From assembly GCF_026723825.1 (NCBI RefSeq), contig NZ_CP113519.1, positions 4,216,001 through 4,280,000 of the forward strand: DNA of 64,000 bases. Direction: 5' to 3'. Source of the stretch: Pseudomonas sp. GOM7 (GTDB lineage: Bacteria; Pseudomonadota; Gammaproteobacteria; Pseudomonadales; Pseudomonadaceae). Positions 52,393 to 61,653 of the stretch are shown piece by piece. Position numbers and translations under genes: made by a program. Below the pieces are notes generated by a model. The model was not told where the DNA came from. It ran no database searches and saw nothing but the letters and a program-made list of their open reading frames with translations. The stretch's first letter is position 1; each line of letters opens with the position of its first letter.

Positions 52393-55219
52393 GCTTGCGC
52401 ACCTCGCCGCTGCCTTCGATGTTGCTCACGCAACGCCCACACAGCTCCGGGTGCTCGGCATGGCTGCCGACATCGGCGCGGAAGTGCCAGCAACGACCAC
52501 ACTTGGCGTGAGCCGACTTGACGATCTTCAGCTTCAGCCCCGGCGCCTCGGTGACCACGGCATCGGCCGGCGCCTCGGCTAGCGGTGCAGCCTCGGCAGC
52601 GGAGGTGATCAGCACGAAGCGCAGCTCGTCACCCAGCTTGGCCAGGTCGGCACGCAGGGCGTCATCGCCATACAGGGTGACTTCGGCCTGCAGGTTGCCG
52701 CCAATCGCCTTGGCCGCGCGCAGGTTCTCCAGCTCCTTGTTCACCGCCCCCTTGACCGCCATGACGCGCTGCCAGTAGGCCTGATCCAGCTCGAAGCCCT
52801 GCGGCAGGCGGGGGAGGTTCTCGTACCAGGTGGCCAGCATCACCGACTCGGCGCGCTCGCCCGGCAGGAACTGCCAGATTTCCTCGGCGGTGAAGGCCAG
52901 GATCGGCGCGACCCAACGCACCAGCGCCTCGCAGATATGGAACAGTGCGCTCTGGCAGGAGCGACGCGCCACGCTGTCGGCCGCGGTGGTGTACTGACGA
53001 TCCTTGATGATGTCCAGGTAGAAGCCGCCCAGCTCCTGCACACAAAAGTTGTGCACCTTGGAGTAGACGTTCCAGAAGCGGTACTCGGCGTAGGCCTCGG
53101 TCAGTTCGTCCTGCAGCCGTGCGGTGGCGTCCACCGCCCAGCGGTCGAGGTCGAGCATCTGCTCGGGTTGCAGCAGATCCCGGGCCGGCTCGAAGCCGTT
53201 GAGGTTGGCCAGCATGAAGCGTGCGGTATTACGGATGCGCCGGTAGGCATCGGCGCTGCGCTGCAGGATCTGGTCGGAGACGGCCATCTCGCCGGAGTAG
53301 TCGGTGGAGGCTACCCACAGGCGCAGGATGTCGGCGCCCATGCTGTCGATCACCTTCTGCGGGGCGACCACGTTGCCGAGGGACTTGGACTGCTTGCGGC
53401 CCTGCTCGTCGACGGTGAAGCCGTGGGTCAGCAGTTCCTTGTAGGGCGCGTGGCCGTCGATGGCGCAGCCGGTCAGCAGCGAGGAATGGAACCAGCCGCG
53501 GTGCTGGTCGGAGCCCTCCAGATAGAGGTCGGCAACCGGGCCCTGGGCATGCGCCAGTTCGGCATGGGAGCCACGCAGCACATGCCAGTGGGTGGTGCCG
53601 GAGTCGAACCACACGTCCAGAGTGTCGCGGCTCTTGTCGTACTGCTCGGCCTCGGCGCCGAGCAGCTCGGCGGGATCCAGCTTGAACCAGGCCTCGATGC
53701 CCTCCTGCTCGACGCGCCCCGCCACCTCTTCCATCAGTTCGACGGTGCGCGGGTGCAGTTCGCCGCTTTCCTTGTGGGTGAAGAACGGGATCGGCACGCC
53801 CCAGTTGCGCTGACGCGAGATGCACCAGTCCGGGCGGTCGGCGATCATGCTGTGCAGACGCGCCTGGCCCCAGGCCGGGACGAACTTGGTCTGCTCGATG
53901 GCCGCCAGGGAGCGCTCACGCAGGGTGCCGCCCGCTTTCGGCTGGGTGTCCATGCCCACGAACCACTGCGCCGTGGCGCGGTAGATCAGCGGCGTCTTGT
54001 GGCGCCAGCAGTGCATGTAGCTGTGATTGATGGTCTCGTGCTTGAGCAGCGCGCCGACTTCCTCGAGCTTGGCGACGATGGCCGGGTTGGCCTTCCAGAT
54101 GAACTGGCCACCAAAGAACGGCAGCGAGTCGACGTACACGCCGTTGCTCTGCACCGGGTTGAGAATCTCGTCATTGCTCATGCCATAGCGCTTGCAGCTA
54201 TGGAAGTCGTCCTCGCCATAGGCCGGCGCCGAGTGGACGATGCCGGTACCGGCGCCCAGCTCGACATAGTCGGCCAGGTACAGCGGCGACAGGCGGTCAT
54301 AGAACGGGTGGCGGAAGTTGATCAGTTCCAGTGCCGCGCCCTGAGCGGTGGCAACCACCTGGCCTTCGAGGCCATAGCGCTGCAGGCAGCTTTCGACCAT
54401 TTCCTCGGCCAGCAGCAGCAGGCGGTCGCCCACGTCCACCAGCGCGTAGGTGAATTCCGGGTGCACGTTCAGCGCCTGGTTGGCCGGGATGGTCCAGGGC
54501 GTGGTGGTCCAGATGACGATGGCGGCTGGTTTGCTCAGGCTGGCCAGGCCGAAGGCGGCGGCCAGCTTGTCGGCATCCGCGACCGGGAAGGCCACGTCGA
54601 TGGCTTCGGACTTCTTGTCCATGTACTCGACCTCGGCCTCGGCCAGTGCCGAACCGCAATCGAAGCAGAAGTTGACCGGCTTGAGGCCCTTGAACACGAA
54701 ACCGTTCTTGACCATCTCGGCCAGGGCACGGATCTCGCCGGCCTCGTTGGCGAAGTTCATGGTCAGGTAGGGATTGTTCCAGTCCCCCAGCACACCGAGG
54801 CGGACGAAACCGGCCTTCTGCTCTTCCACCTGTTCGGCGGCATAGGCACGGCAACGCTCGCGGGTCAGGTCGGCCGGCTGGTTCTTGCCGAAGGTGGTTT
54901 CCACCTTGTGCTCGATGGGCAGACCATGGCAGTCCCAGCCCGGCACGTAGGGCGCGTCGAAACCGGCCAGGGTCTTGGAGCGGGTGATGATGTCCTTGAG
55001 GATCTTGTTCAGCGCGTGGCCGATATGGATGCTGCCGTTGGCGTAAGGAGGGCCATCGTGCAGGATGAATTTCGGGCGACCTTCACCCGCCTTGCGCAGC
55101 TTCTCGTACAGGCCAATGTCAATCCAGCGCTGCAGGGTCTGCGGCTCGCGTTGCGGCAGGCCAGCCTTCATCGGGAAGGGGGTGTCGGGCAGGTTCAGCG
55201 TGGCTTTGTAATCGGTCAT
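52385..55219 (-). CDS. ileS: Isoleucyl-tRNA synthetase
   Basis: The 944-residue class I synthetase charges tRNA-Ile. The HIGH motif is in PYANGSIHIGHALN near residue 60. An editing domain follows (about 200-400), and the second signature reads GRKQSKSLGN (codons at 53381-53395), with Gln in place of the usual Met of KMSKS. The C-terminal zinc ribbon has CGRCWH and CGRCVSN. ATG at 55219 (MTDYKATLNLPDT) matches known Pseudomonas starts. It overlaps ribF and lspA by a few bases, indicating coupled translation. Confidence 0.95.
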   Translation of the reverse strand: MTDYKATLNLPDTPFPMKAGLPQREPQTLQRWIDIGLYEKLRKAGEGRPKFILHDGPPYANGSIHIGHALNKILKDIITRSKTLAGFDAPYVPGWDCHGLPIEHKVETTFGKNQPADLTRERCRAYAAEQVEEQKAGFVRLGVLGDWNNPYLTMNFANEAGEIRALAEMVKNGFVFKGLKPVNFCFDCGSALAEAEVEYMDKKSEAIDVAFPVADADKLAAAFGLASLSKPAAIVIWTTTPWTIPANQALNVHPEFTYALVDVGDRLLLLAEEMVESCLQRYGLEGQVVATAQGAALELINFRHPFYDRLSPLYLADYVELGAGTGIVHSAPAYGEDDFHSCKRYGMSNDEILNPVQSNGVYVDSLPFFGGQFIWKANPAIVAKLEEVGALLKHETINHSYMHCWRHKTPLIYRATAQWFVGMDTQPKAGGTLRERSLAAIEQTKFVPAWGQARLHSMIADRPDWCISRQRNWGVPIPFFTHKESGELHPRTVELMEEVAGRVEQEGIEAWFKLDPAELLGAEAEQYDKSRDTLDVWFDSGTTHWHVLRGSHAELAHAQGPVADLYLEGSDQHRGWFHSSLLTGCAIDGHAPYKELLTHGFTVDEQGRKQSKSLGNVVAPQKVIDSMGADILRLWVASTDYSGEMAVSDQILQRSADAYRRIRNTARFMLANLNGFEPARDLLQPEQMLDLDRWAVDATARLQDELTEAYAEYRFWNVYSKVHNFCVQELGGFYLDIIKDRQYTTAADSVARRSCQSALFHICEALVRWVAPILAFTAEEIWQFLPGERAESVMLATWYENLPRLPQGFELDQAYWQRVMAVKGAVNKELENLRAAKAIGGNLQAEVTLYGDDALRADLAKLGDELRFVLITSAAEAAPLAEAPADAVVTEAPGLKLKIVKSAHAKCGRCWHFRADVGSHAEHPELCGRCVSNIEGSGEVRKHA

Positions 55220-56166
55220 GTCGGGCTCTTCATCAGCGGGTGGCTCTGCCAATATTCACGGGCAGCGGCAATATCGGCGGCAATCGCCGCCTTCAGGGCC
55301 TCCAGCGAGGCGAAACGCTGCTCATCACGCAGCTTGTGGTGGAAAGCCACCGAGAGGCGCCGGCCATAGAGGTCGCCGGCGAAATCCAGAAGGTGCACTT
55401 CCAGATGGGCGCTGCCGTCGCCGGCAACGCTGGGGCGCACGCCGATATTGGCGACGCCTGGTTGAATCACGCCATCGATTTCACAGCTCACCAGATAAAC
55501 GCCGGTCAGCGGCACCTTGCGCCGCTTGAGCTGGATGTTGGCCGTTGGTGCATCAAGCTGGCGGCCGAGCTTCTGCCCGTGCAGCACTCGCCCGGCGATG
55601 CGAAACGGCCGCCCCAGCAGGGCTTCGGCCAGGTCGAAATCGCCAGCGGCCAGCGCCTCGCGTACGCGGGTGCTGCTGACGCGGCCACCGCGCACCTCGA
55701 TGGTGGTCGAGGCATCGACGCTGAAGCCATGGCGCTTGCCAGCGGCCTTGAGAAACTCGAAATCCCCGGCACGGTCGCAGCCGAAGCGGAAGTCGTCGCC
55801 GATCTCCAGATCCTTCACCCGCAACCCGTCCACCAGCACGCGCTGGACGAACTCAGCCGCCGATAGCTCGCGCAGGCGGCGGTTGAAGGCCAGGCACAGC
55901 ACCAGGTCGACGCCCTCGGCCGCCAGCAAGGCCAGCTTGTCACGCAGCCGGGTCAAGCGCGCCGGCGCGGTGTCGGGGCCGAAGTACTCACGTGGCTGTG
56001 GCTCGAAGATCACCACGCAACTGGGCACGGCCAACTCCGCCGCACGCTCACGCAGACGCGCCAGGATGGCCTGGTGCCCACGATGAACGCCGTCGAAATT
56101 ACCGATGGTGACCACACAGCCCCGCTCGGGCGGCTGCAGGTTATGAAGACCTCGAACCAGCTGCAT
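55216..56166 (-). CDS. ribF: Bifunctional riboflavin kinase / FAD synthetase
   Basis: The 316-residue enzyme converts riboflavin to FMN and FAD. The N-terminal adenylyltransferase has TIGNFDGVHRGHQ (a HxGH-type nucleotide site), and SSTRVREALAAGD ends that domain. The C-terminal kinase has PTANIQLKRRKVPLTGVY and ANIGVRPSV. ATG at 56166 (MQLVRGLHNL) gives the family length. The upstream extension lies in the gap to murJ. The stop overlaps the ileS start by 4 bp. Confidence 0.94.
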   Translation of the reverse strand: MQLVRGLHNLQPPERGCVVTIGNFDGVHRGHQAILARLRERAAELAVPSCVVIFEPQPREYFGPDTAPARLTRLRDKLALLAAEGVDLVLCLAFNRRLRELSAAEFVQRVLVDGLRVKDLEIGDDFRFGCDRAGDFEFLKAAGKRHGFSVDASTTIEVRGGRVSSTRVREALAAGDFDLAEALLGRPFRIAGRVLHGQKLGRQLDAPTANIQLKRRKVPLTGVYLVSCEIDGVIQPGVANIGVRPSVAGDGSAHLEVHLLDFAGDLYGRRLSVAFHHKLRDEQRFASLEALKAAIAADIAAAREYWQSHPLMKSPT

Positions 56167-56227
56167 AACAGGCTTCTTGTTCACAAAGTGGCCGATTATA
56201 CGCACAGCGCGTGGCGTACAACAGGCA

Positions 56228-57769
56228 TCACAGCGCCTTGCGGGCAAAGTCGCGCGGGCGAAAACCCAGCAGCAACAACATGCCGAAGTATACCGCCGCG
56301 CCCACCGTCACCAGCGCGCCGAGGCGCAACAGGCGCACAGGCATCTCGCCCTCGGCCCAGGCCGGCATGACCTGCAGCAACCCCAGCAGCGCGGCGACCA
56401 TCACCGCCACCGCCAGCAGCAGCTTGAGCAGGAACGCCCCCCAACCCGGCAACGGCTGGAAGATGCCCGCGCGGCGCAGTTGCCAGAACAGCAAGCCCGC
56501 ATTGAGACAGGCCGCCAGGCTGATGGATAGCGCCAGACCGACGTGCGCCAGTTCCAGGCCGAAGACGAACAGCGCATTCATCGCCTGGGTCGCCAACAGG
56601 CTGATCACGGCGATGCGCACCGGCGTCTTGATGTTCTGTTGGGCATAGAAGCCAGGGGCGAGGATCTTGATCAGGATCAGCGCCAGCAGGCCCACCGCAT
56701 AGGCCATCAGCGCCTGCTGGGTCATCAGCGCATCCTCGGCGCCGAACTTGCCGTACTGGAACAGCGACACCACCAGGGGTTCGGCGAGGATCGCCAGCGC
56801 CAGGGTGCAAGGCAGCACCAGCAGAAAACATAGGCGCAGCCCCCAGTCGAGCAGGCGGCAGTACTCGTCGCGATTCTGGCTGGCGTAGGTCTTCGACAGG
56901 GCCGGCAGCAGGATGGTGCCGAGGGCCACGCCGAGCACCCCCGAGGGCAACTCCATCAGGCGGTCGGCGTAATACATCCAGGACACCGAGCCGGCCACCA
57001 GAAAGGAGGCGAATACGGTATTGATGATCAGCGAGATCTGGCTCACAGAGACGCCGAAGATCGCCGGTCCCATCTGCTTGAGCACACGCCACACCCCTGT
57101 GTCGCGCAGGTTCAGGCGCGGCAGCACGAGCATGCCGATGCGCCTGAGGTGCGGCAGTTGCCACAGCAGTTGCGCCAGGCCACCGGCCAGCACCGCCCAG
57201 CCCAGGGCCATGATCGGCGGGTCGAAATAAGGGGCGAGAAACAGCATGAAGAGGATCATGCTGAGGTTGAGCAGAGTCGGCACGAAGGCCGGCACGGAGA
57301 AGCGGTTCCAGGTATTGAGGATGGCCCCGGCCAGCGAGGACAGCGAGATCAGCAGGATGTAAGGAAAGGTCACCCGCAACAGGTCGACGGTCAGCGCGAA
57401 ACGCTCGGCATCCTCGGCGAACCCCGGCGCGCTCACCCACACCACCCAGGGCGCGGCCAGCACGCCGAGGGCGGTGACCAGCGCCAGGGCCAGGGTCAGC
57501 AGGCCGCTGACATAGGCGACGAAGGTGCGCGTAGCCTCCTCACCCTTTTGCATCTTGTACTCGGCGAGAATCGGCACGAAGGCCTGAGAAAATGCACCTT
57601 CAGCGAAGATCCGCCGCAGCAGGTTGGGCAGCTTGAAGGCGACCACGAAGGCGTCGGAGGCCACGCCGGCGCCGAAGGTACGGGCGATGAGGGTGTCGCG
57701 CACGAAACCCAGCACGCGCGAGACCATGGTCAGGGAACTGACGGCAGCCAGGGATTTGAGCAGATTCAT
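56228..57769 (-). CDS. murJ: Lipid II flippase MurJ (MviN)
   Basis: A 513-residue membrane protein of the MOP superfamily that flips lipid II to the periplasm for peptidoglycan synthesis. About 14 hydrophobic segments are visible. The N-terminus MNLLKSLAAVSSLTMVSRVLG, followed by RDTLIARTFGAG and FKLPNLLRRIFAEGAFSQAF, is the MurJ signature. ATG at 57769 is preferred over 57850 because it gives the family start. It lies 61 bp before ribF on the same strand and is divergent from rpsT, as in P. aeruginosa. Confidence 0.95.
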   Translation of the reverse strand: MNLLKSLAAVSSLTMVSRVLGFVRDTLIARTFGAGVASDAFVVAFKLPNLLRRIFAEGAFSQAFVPILAEYKMQKGEEATRTFVAYVSGLLTLALALVTALGVLAAPWVVWVSAPGFAEDAERFALTVDLLRVTFPYILLISLSSLAGAILNTWNRFSVPAFVPTLLNLSMILFMLFLAPYFDPPIMALGWAVLAGGLAQLLWQLPHLRRIGMLVLPRLNLRDTGVWRVLKQMGPAIFGVSVSQISLIINTVFASFLVAGSVSWMYYADRLMELPSGVLGVALGTILLPALSKTYASQNRDEYCRLLDWGLRLCFLLVLPCTLALAILAEPLVVSLFQYGKFGAEDALMTQQALMAYAVGLLALILIKILAPGFYAQQNIKTPVRIAVISLLATQAMNALFVFGLELAHVGLALSISLAACLNAGLLFWQLRRAGIFQPLPGWGAFLLKLLLAVAVMVAALLGLLQVMPAWAEGEMPVRLLRLGALVTVGAAVYFGMLLLLGFRPRDFARKAL

Positions 57770-57883
57770 GAACGTGGGGCTTTCCCGATCGAGCGCGAGA
57801 GCGGAGAATCCCCTGTTCGCGCAAAAGCGTCGAGTGTAGCGAGCCGCCATTGGTCAGGCCAGCGGCGAAAACTGCCAGCGGAC

Positions 57884-57911
57884 TTGACATCGGCCCGGCA
57901 GCCCGGCAAGA
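57884..57911 (+). promoter_or_regulatory. Possible rpsT promoter
   Basis: A perfect TTGACA at 57884-57889 is followed by CAAGAT (57906-57911) at 16-bp spacing, 49 bp before the rpsT start. The -10 match is weak. Confidence 0.4.
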
Positions 57912-57959
57912 TTCGCGGCCTTAATTTGTGTAACCCCCCAGTTTTCGAGGAGCTTGACG

Positions 57960-58238
57960 GTGGCCAACTCACCTTCTGCCAAAAAACGCGCCAAACAGGC
58001 TGAGAAGCGCCGTAGTCATAACGCCAGCCTGCGCTCGATGGTTCGTACCTACATCAAGAACGTGGTCAAGGCTATTGCTGCCAAGGATCTCGAGCTTGCC
58101 AAGACCGCCTACACCGCTGCCGTTCCGGTCATCGACCGCATGGCTGACAAAGGCATCATCCACAAGAACAAAGCCGCTCGTCACAAGAGCCGCCTGAACG
58201 CGCACATCAAAGCGCTGGGCGAAGCTGCTGCCGCCTAA
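57960..58238 (+). CDS. rpsT: 30S ribosomal protein S20
   Basis: A 92-residue basic ribosomal protein that binds 16S rRNA. The sequence ANSPSAKKRAKQAEKRRSHN and the C-terminal IHKNKAARHKSRLNAHIKAL are standard S20. The start is GTG at 57960, because GAGGAG at 57947-57952 lies 7 nt upstream. A TTG at 57954 would be too close to it. A non-ATG start in rpsT is typical and linked to autoregulation in E. coli. It has its own strong terminator. Confidence 0.97.
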   Translation: MANSPSAKKRAKQAEKRRSHNASLRSMVRTYIKNVVKAIAAKDLELAKTAYTAAVPVIDRMADKGIIHKNKAARHKSRLNAHIKALGEAAAA

Positions 58239-58255
58239 GTCGCGCGCAGGTTCTT

Positions 58256-58285
58256 GAAAAACCGGCCCTCGCGGCCGGTTTTTTA
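58256..58285 (+). terminator. rpsT terminator
   Basis: AACCGGCC/GGCCGGTT stem with a CTCGC loop, preceded by A4 and followed by T6, 21 bp after the rpsT stop. Confidence 0.92.
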
Positions 58286-58309
58286 TTGGCCGTAGTAAAC
58301 CCCGTGCAG

Positions 58310-58450
58310 GCGCGAAATTATTCGAGCTCCCGACGGGCGCGGTGCCAGCCCTTTCACGGATAAATCCGCTCCTACCAACCGCGCCCCCAGGCACCCACGG
58401 GCGGGAAACCCTGTAGGAGCGAATTTATTCGCGATCCCGACGAGCGCGGC
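58310..58450. repeat. REP cluster (convergent pair)
   Basis: Two 22-nt units face each other: 58354-58375 (complement begins GTAGGAGCGGATTTATCC) and 58413-58434 (GTAGGAGCGAATTTATTC). A degenerate half unit starts near 58310, and TCCCGAC-GCGCGG tails are on both sides. No gene lies here. This is a BIME-like array of the common Pseudomonas REP type. Confidence 0.85.
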
Positions 58451-58480
58451 GGCATCGCAGATCGTTTCTAGAGAGCCCCT

Positions 58481-58768
58481 TCAGCGGCGCGCCGCCTCGA
58501 TCACCTCGATATAAGGCTCGGCATTGCGCTGATCCTGAATCAGGGCGACGAAGTCGTTGCCCTGCGCATCGCGCGCCGAGAGATCGTAGCCGGCCTCGAC
58601 GAAAAAGCCGACGAAACGCTCGAAGTCATCGACGCGCAGGCCACGATAGGCCTTGATCAGCTTGTGCAGGGACGCGGGCGTGGCATCGGCCGGCTCCACG
58701 TCGAGGAACAGCTTGATGGCGTCGTCGCTGATCTCTTCGCCAATCACCTGCTTCTTGTCTTTACGCAT
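58481..58768 (-). CDS. Conserved small protein, PA4642 family
   Basis: A 95-residue acidic, soluble protein (MRKDKKQVIGEEISDDAIKL...). DDFERFVGFFVEAGYDLSARD and NDFVALIQDQRNAEPYIE match the conserved PA4642 protein of Pseudomonas, which has no known function. ATG at 58768 matches that family's start. The frame to 58876 adds unrelated sequence. In P. aeruginosa the relative is close to hpt-upp-uraA, as here. Confidence 0.85.
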   Translation of the reverse strand: MRKDKKQVIGEEISDDAIKLFLDVEPADATPASLHKLIKAYRGLRVDDFERFVGFFVEAGYDLSARDAQGNDFVALIQDQRNAEPYIEVIEAARR

Positions 58769-58931
58769 CGCCCACTCCGCCAACTGTAGAAAAGGGGCGG
58801 CAGTGTAACGCCGCCGCCCGCCACGCTCAACGCACCCACATGCCACAACGCCCGTGACAGAGGCGATCCAGGTCAATGCAGGTTATAGGGCCACTGGCTT
58901 TATAATGTCGGCGAGCTTTCAGGGGGCCCTC

Positions 58932-60659
58932 ATGTCGCGCCGATCCTTACCGCTGTTCTCCGCCTGGCGCCAGGTTCTGCGCGTCGGCTATTCCTGGCCG
59001 GCCCTGCGCGGCGATCTCAGCGCCGGGCTGACGGTGGGCATCATCGCCATCCCTCTGGCCATGGCGCTGGCCATTGCCGTTGGCGCCCCGCCGCAGCATG
59101 GGCTGTATACCGTGCTGATCGCCGCCCCTCTGATCGCCCTGTGCGGCGGTTCGCGCTTCAATATCTCCGGCCCCACCGCAGCCTTCGTGGTGATCCTGCT
59201 GCCCATCACCCAGCAGCACGGGCTTGGCGGTCTGTTGCTGTGCACGCTAATGGCCGGGCTTATCCTCATTGCCATGGGCCTGCTGCGCGCCGGGCGCCTG
59301 ATCGAATTCGTACCCTACCCGGTCACCCTGGGCTTCACTGCCGGCATCGGCATCGTCATCGCCGTGTTGCAGGTCAAGGATCTGCTGGGCCTGACCCTGC
59401 CCGGCAGTGCCACCCACCTGACCGACACCCTGGTGCTGCTGGTGCGCGGCCTGCCTAGCCTGAGCCTGGGCGATAGCCTGGTGGCACTGTGCAGCCTGGC
59501 CGTTCTGCTGCTCTGGCCGCGCCTGGTGCCCAGGGTGCCGGCACATCTGGTCGCCCTCACCCTGGGCGCCTTGCTGGCGCTGCTGCTGGAATATTTCGGC
59601 CTGCATGTGGCCACGCTGGGCGAGCGTTTCAGTTACAACCTCGATGGCATCGAACATCCCGGCATCCCACCTTTCCTGCCCAGCCTGGCACTGCCCTGGA
59701 CACTGCCGGGCGCCGATGGCCAACAGCTAGTGGTGAGCTTCGAGCTGATCCGCCAGCTTATCGCGCCGGCGTTCGCCATCGCCATGCTCGGTGCCATCGA
59801 GTCACTGCTGTGCGCCGTGGTGGCCGATGGCATGACCGGCAGCAAGCACGACCCCAATGCCGAACTGATCGGCCAGGGCCTGGGCAACCTGGCCGCGCCC
59901 TTCTTCGGCGGCATCACCGCCACTGCTGCCATCGCTCGCACCGCTGCTAACGTGCGCGCCGGGGCCTTCTCACCACTGGCGGCCATCGTCCATGCCGGCG
60001 TGGTGCTGGCCGCCATCCTGCTGCTGGCGCCCTTGTTCAGCTACCTGCCGATGGCAGCCTTGGCAGCCTTGCTGCTGCGGGTGGCGTGGAACATGAGCGA
60101 ACCCCAACACGTGGTCCACACCCTGCGCATCGCACCACGGGGCGACGTGCTGGTGCTGCTCACCTGCCTGGTGCTGACGGTGCTGTTCGACATGGTGCTG
60201 GCGGTGGGCGTCGGCCTGTTGCTGGCCGCCGGCCTGTTCATCAAGCGCATGAGCGAGCTGACCGACACCGCCGCGCTGGATCGCCAACAACGCCAGGCAC
60301 TGCTCGACATGCCCGAGCAGGTGCTGGCCTACAGCATTCGCGGCCCGCTGTTCTTCGGCGCGGCGGAAAAGGCGCTGAGCGTGCTGCGCCGCTTCAGCCC
60401 CGGGGTGAAGGTAGTGATCGTCGACATCAGCGCCGTGCCGCTGCTGGACATGACCGCCATCGCCGCCCTGGACAACGTGCTACGGGACTATCGCCAGCAG
60501 GGCGTGGCGCTGATTCTCAGCGGCTCCACCGCGCAGGTGCGCCTGCAACTGCGGCGCGCCGGGGTGCAGCGCCACGAGGGCGAGCTGGCCTACGTGCGCA
60601 ACCTGGCACAAGCGCGGGAGAAGGCCCTGCGCTGGTTGGGCGAGCGGCAGCCGGCATAG
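58932..60659 (+). CDS. SulP family anion transporter with STAS domain (DauA-like)
   Basis: A 575-residue membrane transporter. Twelve or more hydrophobic segments occupy residues 25-435. Signatures include GLTVGIIAIPLAMALAIA, GGSRFNISGPTAAFVVIL and FGGITATAAIARTAANVRAGA. A C-terminal STAS domain (about 455-560) has VVIVDISAVPLLDMTAIAAL. The sequence is closest in style to DauA C4-dicarboxylate transporters, but sulfate or bicarbonate are also possible substrates. ATG at 58932 follows CAGGGGG. Earlier in-frame Mets at 58905 and 58854 are less likely. Confidence 0.88.
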   Translation: MSRRSLPLFSAWRQVLRVGYSWPALRGDLSAGLTVGIIAIPLAMALAIAVGAPPQHGLYTVLIAAPLIALCGGSRFNISGPTAAFVVILLPITQQHGLGGLLLCTLMAGLILIAMGLLRAGRLIEFVPYPVTLGFTAGIGIVIAVLQVKDLLGLTLPGSATHLTDTLVLLVRGLPSLSLGDSLVALCSLAVLLLWPRLVPRVPAHLVALTLGALLALLLEYFGLHVATLGERFSYNLDGIEHPGIPPFLPSLALPWTLPGADGQQLVVSFELIRQLIAPAFAIAMLGAIESLLCAVVADGMTGSKHDPNAELIGQGLGNLAAPFFGGITATAAIARTAANVRAGAFSPLAAIVHAGVVLAAILLLAPLFSYLPMAALAALLLRVAWNMSEPQHVVHTLRIAPRGDVLVLLTCLVLTVLFDMVLAVGVGLLLAAGLFIKRMSELTDTAALDRQQRQALLDMPEQVLAYSIRGPLFFGAAEKALSVLRRFSPGVKVVIVDISAVPLLDMTAIAALDNVLRDYRQQGVALILSGSTAQVRLQLRRAGVQRHEGELAYVRNLAQAREKALRWLGERQPA

Positions 60660-60675
60660 CCCAGCGGCAGCCGGC

Positions 60676-60788
60676 CCCGGATTGCATCCGGGCTACGCGC
60701 TGGGTGAGCAGCAGCGCTGCGGCAAGCGTAGGGGGGCACCGTGCGCACGCTCCCCTTGCGAGCGCCCGGTGCGCGCAGCGCACCCTAC
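60676..60788. repeat. Repeats between the SulP gene and hpt
   Basis: An arm of the algA-type repeat (60676-60696, core CCCGGATTGCATCCGGG) is followed by a separate imperfect inverted repeat. That repeat starts GTAGGGGGGCACCGTGCGCA at 60728 and ends GGTGCGCGCAGCGCACCCTAC at 60788 (read as short blocks). No gene. The hpt stop follows 4 bp later. Confidence 0.65.
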
Positions 60789-60792
60789 TGCC

Positions 60793-61350
60793 TTACAGGC
60801 CCTTGACCGCGTAGATGCCGGCGGCGTTGCGCCAGTAGCCCTTGTAGTCCATGCCATAACCAAAGATGTAACGGTCGATGCACTTGAGCCCGACGTAATC
60901 GGCCTTCAGATCCGGGCGCGCCTTGCGCTCGTGCTCCTTGTCGATCAGTACCGCCGTGTGCACGGCACGCGCGCCGGCATGGCGGCAGAAGTCGATGATG
61001 GCGCCAAGGGTGTGCCCCTCGTCGAGAATGTCGTCGATGATCAGCACATCACGGTCGATGAACGAGACCTCCGGTTTGGCCTTCCAGAACAACTCGCCGC
61101 CGCTGGTTTCATTGCGATAACGGGTGGCGTGCAGGTAGGAGGCTTCCAGCGGGAAATCCAGTTTGGTCAGCAGCTTGCCGGCAAAAATCAACCCACCGTT
61201 CATCACGCAGAACACCACGGGGTTGCACTCGGCCAGCTCGGCATTGATACGTGTCGCCACCTGGTCGATGGCAGCCTCCACCTGGGCTTCGCTGAACAGG
61301 CAATCGGCTTGTTCCATGACTTGGCGTATGTGCGCGAGATCGGCGGACAT
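60793..61350 (-). CDS. hpt: Hypoxanthine-guanine phosphoribosyltransferase
   Basis: A 185-residue purine salvage enzyme. The PRPP-binding motif is VLIIDDILDEGHTLG (about residues 102-116), and NGGLIFAGKLL lies in the N-terminal half. ATG at 61350 (MSADLAHIRQ) gives the family length. The frame extends to 61536 without similarity. It is divergent from upp-uraA, so purine and pyrimidine salvage genes lie head to head as in P. aeruginosa PA4645-PA4647. Confidence 0.92.
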   Translation of the reverse strand: MSADLAHIRQVMEQADCLFSEAQVEAAIDQVATRINAELAECNPVVFCVMNGGLIFAGKLLTKLDFPLEASYLHATRYRNETSGGELFWKAKPEVSFIDRDVLIIDDILDEGHTLGAIIDFCRHAGARAVHTAVLIDKEHERKARPDLKADYVGLKCIDRYIFGYGMDYKGYWRNAAGIYAVKGL

Positions 61351-61653
61351 GAGGTTTTCTCTCTTCGGCTGGCAATGGCGGCGGCCGAGCAGCATGAAAG
61401 CTGATCGAGCCGTCAGATAAAAGCGGGCAAAGGTACAGACCCGCGCGGCCCTGAACAAGCCCGGACGGACAAGCGTAGCGCCTTGCCCGAGTTTTGCCGT
61501 GTGCCGGGCCTGTCGGTCAACACTTGGCCGCAGCAATGCTTTACTCTATCGCGATTTTTTCAAAATCCACCCACCACCTCCCTCCTGCCCGAACGCCCGG
61601 TACGAACAGGTGAGGCCGTGGGTGGACGTTCAGCCAGCCGGAGAGATGCCCCC
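61351..61653 (+). other. 303-bp divergent promoter region between hpt and upp
   Basis: No gene on either strand. It must hold promoters for hpt (-) and upp-uraA (+). An A/T-rich stretch at about 61540-61570 (TTTACTCTATCGCG then a T-run) is the likeliest upp promoter area. I see no clear PyrR-type leader or terminator. Confidence 0.45.
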
